A DNA stretch of 64,000 nt from Arsenophonus sp052174535 (GTDB taxonomy: Bacteria > Pseudomonadota > Gammaproteobacteria > Enterobacterales > Enterobacteriaceae). Of the stretch, positions 41,137-51,154 are shown piece after piece. How positions within the stretch are numbered: the stretch's first letter is position 1; each line of letters opens with the position of its first letter. The stretch covers positions 45,964 through 109,963 of the forward strand of contig JBQMRQ010000019.1 in NCBI GenBank assembly GCA_052174535.1, in the 5' to 3' direction. The notes beneath the pieces are model-generated. The model had not been told where the DNA came from and did no database searches. It worked only from the letters and a program-made list of their open reading frames with translations. The translations under genes and the position numbers were made by a program.

Positions 41137-42892
41137 CTGTATCCTCTTTTATCTTGTTAATTACTAATTCATTCTCATTTGAGATCAATGCATCAGGCTC
41201 TATATTCATTAATCGTAAAACGCCCCCCATAATAGATCTAAATACGGGTGCAGAAACAGCACTACCGTAATATTTTCCCGCAGTAGGCGCATTAATAATC
41301 ACAACCAGAGCATAGCGAGGATTGCTTGCCGGAGCTCCTCCTGCCGTATAAGCAATATATTGATTAATATAATGACCATTATTACCCACTTTTTTTACTG
41401 TACCTGTCTTAATTGCTATTCGATAACCCTTAACTGCAGCACGAACACCACTACTACTAGGCAATGCAATACTTTCCATCATACGAACTACTGTGCGCAT
41501 AATCTCTTCAGGAAAAATACGAATACCTGATACCGGCGGATTAACTTTTGTAATTGATAGTGGACGATAAATACCAAAACTAACAATTGTTGCATAAACT
41601 CTCGCTAACTGTAATGGTGTCACCATTAGTCCATAACCAAAAGAAAAGGTGGCCCTTTCAAACTCAGACCATCGCATTTTTTTATTAGGAAATATACCAC
41701 TACTTTCCCCAATTAATCCCAAATTTGTTGCTTTACCCAAACCAAAACGAGCATAAACATTTATCAGTTCATCTTCAGGCATCGCTAACGCTAACTTTGA
41801 AACACCAACATTACTTGATTTTTGTAAAATACCAGTAATTGATAACTCACTATACCTTGCTACATCCTTAATTTCATGACCATTAATCATATAGGGTTGA
41901 GTATTTAATACACTATTGGCTTTGATAATTCCATTATTTAATGCACTAACAATTACCATCGGTTTAACTGTTGAACCAGGTTCAAATACATCGGTAATCG
42001 CACGATTTCGCATAACTTGAGTTGAGGTACCAGCAAGATTATTCGGGTTATAGGATGGACTATTAACCATAGCTAATACTTCACCCGTCTGAACATCAAC
42101 TAAAATAGCAGTACCCGATTCAGCTTTATTTTCCATTACACTGCGTGTTAATTCACGATAAACCAATGACTGTATGCGTTCATCTATACTTAATACCAAA
42201 TCGTGAGCAAGCTGCCTATCAATAGAAAAAACATCTTCAATAACCTGCCCATAACGATCTTTACGCACTATCCTTTTGCCTGGTGCCCCAGTTAACAGAT
42301 AGTTAAAGCTTTTTTCAATTCCTTCAATTCCCTGGCCATCAATATTTGTCACCCCAATTAAATGAGCGGATACTGGACCAGATGGATAATAACGACGTGA
42401 CTCTTTACGTAAATAAATACCCGCTATTTTTAATTTGCTAATATATTCACCAACAGATGAATTTACTTGGCGAGCTAAATAGACAAACTGATTGTTAGGA
42501 TTAATACTAATTTTATGATTCACTTGTTTAAGCGGTATTCTTAATTCATTTGCTAATGCTTGCCAACGTTTATTATTGGTTAATCCACCATTTTTATAAA
42601 TTATTTTCGGATCAGCCCAAATAGCGTAAACTGGAACACTTACTGCTAACTGACGCCCCTCACGATCACTTATCATGCCACGAGCGGTTGTCATTTTCTG
42701 AACGCGAAGCGAACGCATATCACCTTCTCTAACAAGCTTTTCTGAGTTAATAACTTGCAGATAAGTAACACGAATAATGAGACCAATTAATGCCAATCCT
42801 ATACCTGTACACAACAGGAAAAAACGCCAGCTAACATAGCTAACTTTTTTTTCGTACCGTCTTTTATATTTTTCTGAGCGTACGGGATTCAT
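41123..42892 (-). CDS. ftsI: Septal transpeptidase FtsI (penicillin-binding protein 3)
   Basis: FtsI crosslinks septal peptidoglycan and works with FtsW. It has 589 residues (588 in E. coli), with one N-terminal membrane anchor at about residues 22-45. The transpeptidase triad is intact: STVKP holds the acylated serine near 305, SSN near 360, and KTGT near 490. The pedestal domain block STTARGMISDREG-like (here MTTARGMISDREG) follows the anchor. It lies 23 bp downstream of ftsL. Confidence 0.97.
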   Translation of the reverse strand: MNPVRSEKYKRRYEKKVSYVSWRFFLLCTGIGLALIGLIIRVTYLQVINSEKLVREGDMRSLRVQKMTTARGMISDREGRQLAVSVPVYAIWADPKIIYKNGGLTNNKRWQALANELRIPLKQVNHKISINPNNQFVYLARQVNSSVGEYISKLKIAGIYLRKESRRYYPSGPVSAHLIGVTNIDGQGIEGIEKSFNYLLTGAPGKRIVRKDRYGQVIEDVFSIDRQLAHDLVLSIDERIQSLVYRELTRSVMENKAESGTAILVDVQTGEVLAMVNSPSYNPNNLAGTSTQVMRNRAITDVFEPGSTVKPMVIVSALNNGIIKANSVLNTQPYMINGHEIKDVARYSELSITGILQKSSNVGVSKLALAMPEDELINVYARFGLGKATNLGLIGESSGIFPNKKMRWSEFERATFSFGYGLMVTPLQLARVYATIVSFGIYRPLSITKVNPPVSGIRIFPEEIMRTVVRMMESIALPSSSGVRAAVKGYRIAIKTGTVKKVGNNGHYINQYIAYTAGGAPASNPRYALVVIINAPTAGKYYGSAVSAPVFRSIMGGVLRLMNIEPDALISNENELVINKIKEDTGGRS

Positions 42893-42915
42893 GTTATTTA
42901 CCTATTTACTAAAAA

Positions 42916-43239
42916 CTACTTTGCAACCACAATATGTTCTTGCGTTGGATCTATATGGATCATTTGTAGCCTTTCTATCGAAAGGCGTTCAACTCGACTA
43001 TGATTTCCTAATGAGCTCTCTTCCAAAATTAAATTGCGCCATTCTATATCTAAAGATTCCTTTTCTTCTGTCATTAAATCCTTTTCTGCCGTTAATAACC
43101 GTGTTTGATGACTGATGGTGATAATTGAAATCGCTGATATAATAATCATTATTAACAGAATTAATGGAACAGTTCCGTAGCGGAAAATATCATAACCAAT
43201 GATCCTAATTAAGCTATATTTTTCCGCAGTCATTATCAT
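42916..43239 (-). CDS. ftsL: Cell division protein FtsL
   Basis: FtsL is a small bitopic membrane protein that forms a complex with FtsB and FtsQ and activates FtsWI. It has 107 residues (121 in E. coli); the missing residues are in the N-terminal cytoplasmic tail. One membrane segment lies at about residues 24-44, followed by the coiled-coil region and the conserved block ALDIEWRNLILEE-like (here SLDIEWRNLILEE), then HSRVERLSIERLQM. The ATG overlaps the rsmH stop (ATGA type); a second ATG at 43233 is also possible. Confidence 0.96.
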   Translation of the reverse strand: MIMTAEKYSLIRIIGYDIFRYGTVPLILLIMIIISAISIITISHQTRLLTAEKDLMTEEKESLDIEWRNLILEESSLGNHSRVERLSIERLQMIHIDPTQEHIVVAK

Positions 43240-44189
43240 TCTAACATTTCAGCATAACGCACAACTGAGCTTCTTGCTCGTGGATTTTTGATAACTTCTA
43301 TTGCTGTTGGTTTTTTTTTACCTAATACTTTCAATATCGGGCTACCAATTGCTTTTAATTGCACATCAGTTAATGGTAATCTAATCAAGACTTCTGGTCC
43401 TTTGCTATGCTCTCGGATAAAACGCTTAACTAGTCTATCTTCCAATGAGTGAAAGGTAATAATGGATAACCGTCCATGCGGTGCCAATATCTTCAATGAT
43501 CCCTCTAGTACTTTTGTTATTTCTTCCAATTCATTGTTGATATAAATACGAATTGCTTGGAACGATCGCGTCGCTGAGTGCTTATTTTTCTTCTTAAACG
43601 GACTAACTTGTACTATCAATTCTGCAAGTTGTTTTGTCCGTGTTAATGGCTCTTTTACTGAATGATGATTACGAACCACAATCGCTTTTGCAATTCTTTT
43701 TGCAAATCGTTCTTCGCCATAAGCTTTCAATACCCAGGCTATATCTGATTCTTCCGCCTTCATTAACCATTCAGCGGCAGATTGACCTATTGTCGGATCC
43801 ATCCGCATATCTAATGGACCATCACGCATAAAAGAAAAACCTCGCTCTGGATCATCTAATTGCGGCGATGAAAGACCTAAATCAAGTAATACACCATCAA
43901 TTTTGCCAACTAATCCCTCTTCTGCAAGAAAAGTTGGTAATTGAGAAAAGGAACCATATTTAATTAAAAATCTATCATCAGTAATTATTTTTTTAGCAGC
44001 TGTCACAGCATGTGGATCACGATCTATCGCTATCAGACGTCCTTTATTGCTTAACCGAGAGAGAATTAATTGAGAATGCCCTCCTCGACCAAAAGTACCA
44101 TCAACATAAATGCCATTTTCTTTTATATTCAATCCATTAACTGCTTCATCAAGAAGCACACTGATATGTTTAAATTGACTATTTGCCAT
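43236..44189 (-). CDS. rsmH: 16S rRNA (cytosine-1402 N4)-methyltransferase RsmH
   Basis: RsmH methylates N4 of C1402 in the 16S rRNA decoding centre, using S-adenosylmethionine. From ATG 44189 (MANSQFKHISVLLDEAV) it has 317 residues (313 in E. coli); a longer in-frame reading to 44231 would run into the mraZ relic. The cofactor motif YVDGTFGRGGHS, DGVLLDLGLSSPQLDDPERGFSF and the C-terminal NPRARSSVVRYAE are intact. It is the first intact gene of the cluster and overlaps ftsL. Confidence 0.97.
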   Translation of the reverse strand: MANSQFKHISVLLDEAVNGLNIKENGIYVDGTFGRGGHSQLILSRLSNKGRLIAIDRDPHAVTAAKKIITDDRFLIKYGSFSQLPTFLAEEGLVGKIDGVLLDLGLSSPQLDDPERGFSFMRDGPLDMRMDPTIGQSAAEWLMKAEESDIAWVLKAYGEERFAKRIAKAIVVRNHHSVKEPLTRTKQLAELIVQVSPFKKKNKHSATRSFQAIRIYINNELEEITKVLEGSLKILAPHGRLSIITFHSLEDRLVKRFIREHSKGPEVLIRLPLTDVQLKAIGSPILKVLGKKKPTAIEVIKNPRARSSVVRYAEMLE

Positions 44190-44229
44190 ATTAAATAGAT
44201 ATATCCTATAACTGCCTTGATAATGGTTC

Positions 44230-44650
44230 ATTTATGTTTTATTCAGTCTCAATATCTGTTTGTACTTGTTGATATCAAGTCTATCTATCCCATAACTCAA
44301 ATTTATTAATTTGATTAACTAGCATAACTGTCTTCTTAATTCCTCCCATCTTATACAAGATATTAACGAGCAAAATGACCTATAGTATCCATCTGATATT
44401 TACTTCCATGTCTAGATAATAAACACTGAACACGACGTTCAGCCGTACTTTTAATATAAGTAGAAAGCTGTGATAATTCTTTAATAATTTCTAATTTAGG
44501 TAATGTATAAAGTACTATAGGAATGGCTGAAAATGGTGGATAATAAAAACCATCTACCCTTCAAATACTTATAGTTCAGTAAATCACGTAGCGCGTAGAT
44601 ACAAAACCATCCTTTATTATTAATATTCATAAGTGTTGTTGAACGAACAT
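44230..44650 (-). pseudogene. mraZ: mraZ relic
   Basis: MraZ is a DNA-binding repressor of the division and cell wall cluster. The relic starts at ATG 44650, but a one-base loss just after the second codon breaks the frame. In the correct frame one then reads STTLMNINNKGW, matching the E. coli ATLVNLDSKGR stretch. Further on, YTLPKLEIIKELSQLS and TAERRVQCLLSRHGS match the region YPLPEWEIIEQKLSRL and VERRVQRLLLGHAS. A stop follows GHFAR at 44363. After it, KTVMLVNQINKFELWD matches the C-terminal AbrB-like repeat. The position directly before rsmH agrees with the call. Confidence 0.9.
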
Positions 44651-44667
44651 ATCTCTTCAACCCTTAT

Positions 44668-44744
44668 ATTATAAAATCATCACATTACAGTACAATTTTC
44701 TAATTATACTATAGAGTTTATGAAGGGTATGAAAATCTTGTCAA
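44668..44744 (-). promoter_or_regulatory. Candidate promoter region of the division and cell wall cluster
   Basis: On the minus strand, TATAAT (44668-44673) lies 16 bases downstream of TTGTAC (44690-44695), a plausible promoter ending about 20 bases before the mraZ relic start. A perfect TTGACA occurs further up at 44739-44744 with a poor downstream box. The tandem TGGG repeats to which MraZ binds in other bacteria are not seen here. This is inference from motif spacing only. Confidence 0.4.
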
Positions 44745-45335
44745 GCAATAGGCGCAGAGATTTAGTATTATTTACAGAATAATATTGGAATATGATTGGA
44801 TGAGTTTTCTGACGAGTAAAAAATTAAAAATAATTAACATTATGATAAATTTGAATAAATTAATTTTTATACTTATATTTATTGTTAAAACTTATTTTTT
44901 GAAAAAAATGAAATAAAAACTAAATATACAATCAATTTTTCATTTTAAATTAATCTTAAAATAACACTTTGTTGATATAAGTAATAATTAGTTAAACTTT
45001 CTTAAAATTATTTACTATATAATTAATATTATTTATCAGTGTATTGTATATACTAATAAATATACAGTAATTATTTATATCGTTAGTCATATTAAGTCTA
45101 CACTTTTAATAGAAAATATTCTATATTACAAAACGTACAATTTTATGGATAAATCTTAATGTTCGAAACAATTTTATTAAATCATTTTAATAATTACTCT
45201 TTATTGTTAATAATTGATTAATTTTTAAAAAATTCGCTATTTCAATAGCACATTTTTTAAATTTGAGTTAATATTTTTAACTTAAATTAAGTTATACAGC
45301 TCAAGCTATCATCATCTCAGTAAATGTTATGCTGA
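44745..45335. other. AT-rich region upstream of the cluster
   Basis: No gene is recognisable. The genes found here in E. coli (cra, ilvH) have left no clear trace. Confidence 0.4.
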
Positions 45336-45584
45336 TTACGTGTTACAAGTAATACTTAGTTTATTATTTTTACTTAAACTTGCTAATATCAATTCCATTA
45401 CTTTATCAGCAATATCTTGATGATATTGAATAACTGATAATACTAAACAGGTAAAATATAACAATTCATTATCGTTAAAAGTTGCAATCACAATATCATT
45501 TGCTAATTCTTCATTATACTTTAATATCAGATTTTTACCCTCTAAAAGAAAAATAATGTGATAAAAATACTTCCGAAGTTTCAT
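45336..45584 (-). CDS. Small hypothetical protein, doubtful
   Basis: The 82-codon frame starts MKLRKYFYHIIFLLEGK and contains a hydrophobic segment at about residues 40-54. I do not recognise the family. It lies in an AT-rich gap next to IS relics. No convincing ribosome site was seen. It may be the remnant of a longer gene or a chance frame. Confidence 0.2.
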   Translation of the reverse strand: MKLRKYFYHIIFLLEGKNLILKYNEELANDIVIATFNDNELLYFTCLVLSVIQYHQDIADKVMELILASLSKNNKLSITCNT

Positions 45585-45659
45585 TATGACTTAGTTGTTT
45601 TGTCTAAAATCATTAGATATTGTATATCTCTATATTTCTGATAAAATGCCTATTGCAGA

Positions 45660-46463
45660 ATATATAGTTGATGACAAATATCATGTTGATCTGATTCGCT
45701 CTATTATCAGATAACTACAACACCTAAAATCAATGCTACTTTTCAGGCCAGAAGAGGCCTCTGTTTACTTTAGCTAAACGTTATAACATATTCGAACTTA
45801 CCCTTGATAAATGACAAAACGAGACGATACTCATGAGTGACTATATTAAGCAACAGTTGTTGCTAGAAATCCCTTATATTGTATGAAGAATTTACGATAT
45901 AGCAGTTATCATGAAAAAGTAACCAATTATACAGATTAAAGAAATTCTTTTCTAATTCCCTGATAACATAAAGCTGAATTTCATTAGTTGGCTCAGCGAC
46001 AATCTGGTGATATCACTTTATAAGTTGAAACAAACTCATTGCACTTTATCCTGTCAATATTGTCACAATGAGCATATTATCTGCTGGAATATTTATTATA
46101 TGATTACAGGAATGTTTTTGTAAAATCCCCAATTACAGGAAAAAATTTAACTTCTTACTAGAAGTCCTATAATAAAACTATATCACAAGGATAAATAGTT
46201 TAGTTATCTATAATATATGTTGAATATATTGACTTTTCGAGAGTCAAGCAAAATAAACAGGCATTAATTTTGAAGCAGCACTTAAATGACGGTACTGCTC
46301 TTCCTTGCTTCAACTATAACAGCCAATATAAGTGCTTAAGTGCTATTTATTGAAGTTGACGAAATATTTTTCCTAAATCTTTTAAAGAGAAGTGTTTTTC
46401 CCATATAGGAAAAATAAAAATGTGGGAGAAGAGAAGTAATTAAGAAAGATCGAATGGTAGATC
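45660..46463 (+). mobile_element. IS1595-family transposase relic, cut by an IS256 copy
   Basis: Broken frames on the plus strand read FRPEEASVYFS and LAKRYNIFELTLDK, then TNYTDQRNSFLIP and DNIKLNFISWLSDNLVISLYKLKQTHC with stops and shifts, then a zinc-ribbon-like NEHIICWNIYYMITG. This is the order of an IS1595-type transposase. The homologous copy at 6925-7935 extends further to the DDE C-terminus. This copy ends exactly where an IS256 relic begins at 46464. Confidence 0.6.
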
Positions 46464-47874
46464 AAATTATTAGTAAATCTGGTGTATAACAATCAGGCTT
46501 CGCCATTATGATTCATAAATCTGTTCTCTATACTTAAAATTTAACATTGTTTGCCAGCAAAGAGGGTTTGTGAAGCTAAAGTCTCCTTAGCAACGTCCAG
46601 CTTTTAGTAGACGGAAGCAGATTCAATACCATTGAAAGGATTGTTTTTCGCAAACCATAGTTCTTCATATTTCGGCTTCATATCCTCACTATTACAAAAC
46701 TCAATTTAATCGAATTTGTCTTTATTATTGAGACACAATGCGGTTGACTAACTGGAAGTTTAGAATTCCAGGCGTTCTTCAGATTATTCTTCAGATTCTT
46801 CATGTTTGATAACCTTCCAAACAAAATATCAAAAGCTTTATTAGCAGTATCAGAGCTCTCTGCTAGCTAAATCTTCTGCAACTCATCTTAACTTTTAGTG
46901 TTACACAACTTTGTTGAGCGAAGCCAGTACATTAACTATTTTATGTAGTTAATGGCATTAGTACTAGATATGCAGGAATATCTTTTGTATTGAATTTCAA
47001 AAAACCAAGAAACCAAGACTTTCTATAGAAAATCTTGGAAATACGATTAAGTTCCGGGCGTTTACAAGCTATTGAGAAGCTTAGCCAGTTTGCTTCTAAC
47101 TTTAAATAACTAGCTTTGACTGAAACAAACTCCTTATATCCATGCTCAGTGACGTTGATAATAAGTAGTAGACAAGGCTGTCAGCATGCTTGACAGGACG
47201 TGGTATATACCATCATTGATTCAGAAATAAACGTAGCGCATATCACTTAAAATCATGCGCTCGCATAATTGGCGATGCTCTTCAAGCCATCGCTGTTTAA
47301 TCTAATGGTAGTCCTAAAAAGTAGGAAACCATGTGCTTTTTTACCAAGAAAGCGCCCAAGAGATCTTCGTAAAATCTTCGATAGAGATGCCTAACAGCTA
47401 CCAACCATAGTAGCAACTCTTTAGCGCTTATTCGTGCGCTTCAAATAAATCGGCAGCAAGGAGGAGTTATTGAAGCATATTCTGTTTTTGCTAAGGTCCC
47501 CCTCCTCTATGACCACTTTAGAGAATTTAGTCTCAATATGTGCCAAAGTACTTATTTTTATATGGTTTAATGTAGAAAAAACCATTACGGTCGTCGGAGA
47601 GGTTCCCCTCTCGACTGTCACCAAATATAGCCGTTCATTATTGCTCTTGCAGCATGGCTTCGAACTTTCTCAATAGCGGTGTTATCATCTACCTGATATT
47701 GTTACGGATGATTTCATGTAATGGCTAAGAGATAATATCTAATTTTTCGGATCTCTCTATAGTAGAGACTTTTTATGACATATTATCTCTCTGTTGTTGT
47801 AATTATTTATAAAATCAATCAGCAAGATATACTACTTTCTCCGAAACCTCATATACCAGAAATAAGTATAACTT
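46464..47874 (-). mobile_element. IS256-family relic, near full length
   Basis: A minus-orientation copy of about 1.41 kb with a degenerate right end at 46464 (ATTATTAGTAAATCTGG) and left end at 47874. On the minus strand near 47425-47495 the reading NRICFNNSSLLPIYLKRT matches the conserved GICFNSRLLPPYLKR stretch of IS256-type transposases and is the best family evidence in the window. Stops and shifts elsewhere show it is dead. Confidence 0.85.
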
Positions 47875-48540
47875 AAATTTATTTTATTATCCTAAAACAC
47901 GATTAGTAAAACTTTTATAGAAGTATTAAATTTAATGCACTATTATTACAATTGGTATCATAATCGGTATCTTTTATCTTTGATTGAGCTTACATTACTC
48001 ATCAGTAATCAAGGTGATCTCAATGATATTTTATACAGCGAATGAAGGGGGAGACATTACTAATGTTTATTGCTGCTCTCTTTTATTCTCTACACATTGT
48101 ATACAAGGATTCAGCAATCTTATTACCCAATGTTTGATAATCATTTTATATCTAAATTACTTTTAATATAATCCTACTATTTCCTAACTTTCTACCGGTT
48201 AAAACAGTAGATATTATAGCGACAGATATTAATTTAATCCTAGTTGTCAGCATTGACAGCCATTTCTGATTTCACCTTATTTATGAATGTAAGATATATT
48301 TTAACTTGTCACTAATATAACCTCAATGTTTATGAATCTATATTATCGGTGTTTACTGCTATTATCACTGTATAATTTTTAAATGAAAATCCATAGTAAT
48401 CATTTAATGATTAGTAGTCTAATATTATTTAGTGTTGTTTAGCGCAACAATTACGTACCTCTCCAATGTAACTTTTTAATCATAATCGACATATACTAAT
48501 AAAATTAACAATAACTTATTAAGTATATTGGTTTTATCAA
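47875..48540. other. Gene-free region downstream of fabB
   Basis: AT-rich sequence. A 60-codon plus-strand frame at 47984-48166 shows no family features and is not called. No relic is recognised. Confidence 0.4.
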
Positions 48541-48579
48541 AATAAAAACCTACTAATAACCTATTAGTAGGTTTTTATT
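48541..48579 (-). terminator. fabB: fabB terminator, possibly bidirectional
   Basis: A 17-bp perfect stem (48541-48557 with 48563-48579, loop of 5) contains an inner CCTACTAAT/ATTAGTAGG flanked by an A-run on the left arm and a T-run on the right arm. Read on the minus strand it lies just after the fabB stop and would end in a U-run, and it could work from either side. Confidence 0.85.
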
Positions 48580-48586
48580 GTAAAAA

Positions 48587-49807
48587 TTAGGAATAATATT
48601 TACTCATTACTAATGAAGCATTAGTTCCACCAAAACCAAAACTATTTGACATTACCGTATTTAATTTTTTATTAGTCGGTTGCGTAATAATATTTATTGT
48701 TTTCGCTTTTTCATCTAAATTATCAATATTAATGCTTGGAGAAATAAATCCATGTTCTAGCATTAATAAACTATAAATAACTTCATGTACCCCAGCCGCA
48801 CCCAGAGAATGGCCAGTCATTGCTTTAGTAGCTGAAATCGCTGGCGTATTGATACCAAACACTTCAATAATCGCTTCTAGCTCTTTTGTATCACCAACTG
48901 GCGTTGAAGTGCCATGAGTATTGATATAATCAACTTGATTGACATTAGCCGATGCCATTTTTATACACCGTACCGCCCCTTCACCTGACGGGGCAACCAT
49001 ATCATAACCGTCTGAAGTCGCTCCATAACCAACAATTTCAGCATAAATATTGGCGCCACGTGCTAAAGCATGTTCTAACTCTTCTACCACAACCATACCA
49101 CCACCACCAGCGATCACAAAACCATCCCGATCCTGGTCATAGGTACGTGAAGCTTTTTCTGGCGTTGCATTATATTTAGTAGATAATGCCCCCATTGCAT
49201 CAAATTCACAGGTTAATTCCCAACTTAGTTCTTCACCGCCGCCAGCAAAGATAACATCCTGTTTATCTAACTGAATCAACTCAACTGCATGGCCAATACA
49301 GTGCGCTGAAGTTGAACAAGCAGAGCTAATAGAATAATTAACGCCCTTAATTTTAAACGGGGTAGCTAAACAAGCTGAGATACCAGAAGCCATTGCTTTA
49401 GTCACCATATAGGGTCCAACACCACGTAATCCTTTTATACGCATACCATCAGAACCAGCTACTTGATTACGGGGTGAACCGCCACCAGAGCCAGCAATTA
49501 AACCGGTACGAATATTTGAGATCTGCTCTTCTGTAAGTTTAGCGTCCTGAATAGCCTCTTTCATCGCCAGGTAGGCATAAATTGAGCAATCACTCATAAA
49601 ACGAAGAATTTTGCGGTCAATCTTTTGTTTAATATCATCTTCCGTTAGCTGAATATTACCCCAGATATGGCTGCGTAAACCCATTTTTTTAAATTCTTCT
49701 GAAAATCTGATGCCAGAACGGCCCGTTTTTAGGGAAGCTAGTACCTCTTGCTGGTTATTACCTATGCTAGAGACAATGCCCAGACCAGTGATGACTGTAC
49801 GCTTCAT
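48587..49807 (-). CDS. fabB: 3-oxoacyl-[acyl-carrier-protein] synthase I
   Basis: FabB is the condensing enzyme that elongates acyl-ACP and is needed for unsaturated fatty acid synthesis. It has 406 residues as in E. coli. The nucleophile is Cys164 in SSACSTSAHC. The catalytic histidines are in NTHGTSTPVGD near 299 and TGHSLGAAG near 334, and the C-terminal NSFGFGGTNASL is intact. The ATG start is the family start. A strong hairpin terminator follows within 10 bp. Neither neighbour known from E. coli (mnmC or flk side) is present. It is an isolated survivor between relics. Confidence 0.97.
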   Translation of the reverse strand: MKRTVITGLGIVSSIGNNQQEVLASLKTGRSGIRFSEEFKKMGLRSHIWGNIQLTEDDIKQKIDRKILRFMSDCSIYAYLAMKEAIQDAKLTEEQISNIRTGLIAGSGGGSPRNQVAGSDGMRIKGLRGVGPYMVTKAMASGISACLATPFKIKGVNYSISSACSTSAHCIGHAVELIQLDKQDVIFAGGGEELSWELTCEFDAMGALSTKYNATPEKASRTYDQDRDGFVIAGGGGMVVVEELEHALARGANIYAEIVGYGATSDGYDMVAPSGEGAVRCIKMASANVNQVDYINTHGTSTPVGDTKELEAIIEVFGINTPAISATKAMTGHSLGAAGVHEVIYSLLMLEHGFISPSINIDNLDEKAKTINIITQPTNKKLNTVMSNSFGFGGTNASLVMSKYYS

Positions 49808-51154
49808 TGATTATATTACCTCATAGTCGAAATTCATTTACTGGGAGCTTAGTTTGCTATTTTAGCTTACACTTGTAAGCTGAACAAGCCCGATCAGGTA
49901 AAAAATTATAGAAAATATTAGCTTTATTCAATTTTATATTTTTAACAAAAAACTAAACTATACTCAGGTTAAATTCCTTAGAATTAGCTGATTATTTAAT
50001 CTATTGTAGATAATTTTATTAAAATAAATTAGATCAACCAAGATAAATTAAGCTGAAATGAGCAAGATATCTCCTATCTTTGAACACTTTGATTCATGTT
50101 TAGGTTTCTAACTAAAATGATTTAAAAGAATCCTGATATGTTTTCTTAGCTAGAAATCAATTGTAAATCGTTTTTCACTCACTAAGCTAATAATATGGTT
50201 ATTAAAAAACCGGTTTTGGGAACTAGATTAAATTTTATAACAGTCTGTTAGTTATTTATGAAGTTCCACTAACAAACGCCGAAAAACTACTTATAAATTT
50301 ACACTATGTAAATTTTGAAAAATATCTCTTGTTCATTACTGATTTATTAAGAGTTCATCAATGATGATCGCTGAGCTTGTTGCTTTTTATAAACAAATTT
50401 ATTAATAATAACTTTAATTGTTACCGGGTAATTATAAAATAGTTATAAACTGAAAGAATCATTCTCGATCGCTAGCTTAGCGATGTAAATATATTTATTT
50501 TAACTAAAATCCAATTTTTAATAAAATAAATATTTACTTTTTAGATGGTTTTACTCCAACTAAAATCCTTCAAATGTAGAGCAAATAACTATTCACTACA
50601 ATAGTAATTAAGCATGTGATATTTGTATTTTTGATATTTCACTTCTGCTTATATTGTCTATCGTGGATTAGAAAAGCTAGTTTTCAAGTAAAAAATAAAA
50701 AGTTTTAGCTATAAAACATGAAATGTTTAGTCAATTAATTACGTAAACTAGCAACTTCTACTCCAATAACCCCCTTGATTTACTCAATAAGCTAGATCTA
50801 TAACCAATGGATATTGTTATTATTGGCGAAAGCGATATTTGCCAGTATCATGATCTGTCCTCTCTTTTATTACGTAGAGAGAATCAGGTAATTTTATCTT
50901 GTTAAAAAAGATAACATGACAGCGTGGCACAAAAAACTTTCAATAATCGTCAAGATACATTTTTTCATTAAAATAACCGGGACACGTCACCATCATGGAT
51001 TAAAATGTTTTTATTACCTTTTTTATTTTTACAAAATGCTATTATAATCAATTTCAACGGTTATTCATTGTCTTTGCACACGATTGGAACGGTTTAGTAC
51101 AGTTAGCTTATAATATAAAAGCTCATAAGAAATTGGCTATCTGATTTTGCATGA
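49808..51154. pseudogene. Long decayed region upstream of fabB with one coding-like relic
   Basis: Most of the region is AT-rich with no recognisable content. On the plus strand at 50808-50910 a reading MDIVIIGESDICQYHDLSS, then LLLRRENQVILSC looks like a former protein start. At 51068-51140, VFAHDWNGLVQLAYNIKAHKKL is open; the HDW motif recalls group 1 glycosyltransferases. The link to that family is weak. Many stops lie between, so nothing is functional. Confidence 0.35.

Noticed and set aside
47421..47624. 67-codon minus-strand frame containing NRICFNNSSLLPIYLKRT
   Set aside because: A fragment of the dead IS256 transposase, kept as evidence for the family but not called as a gene.
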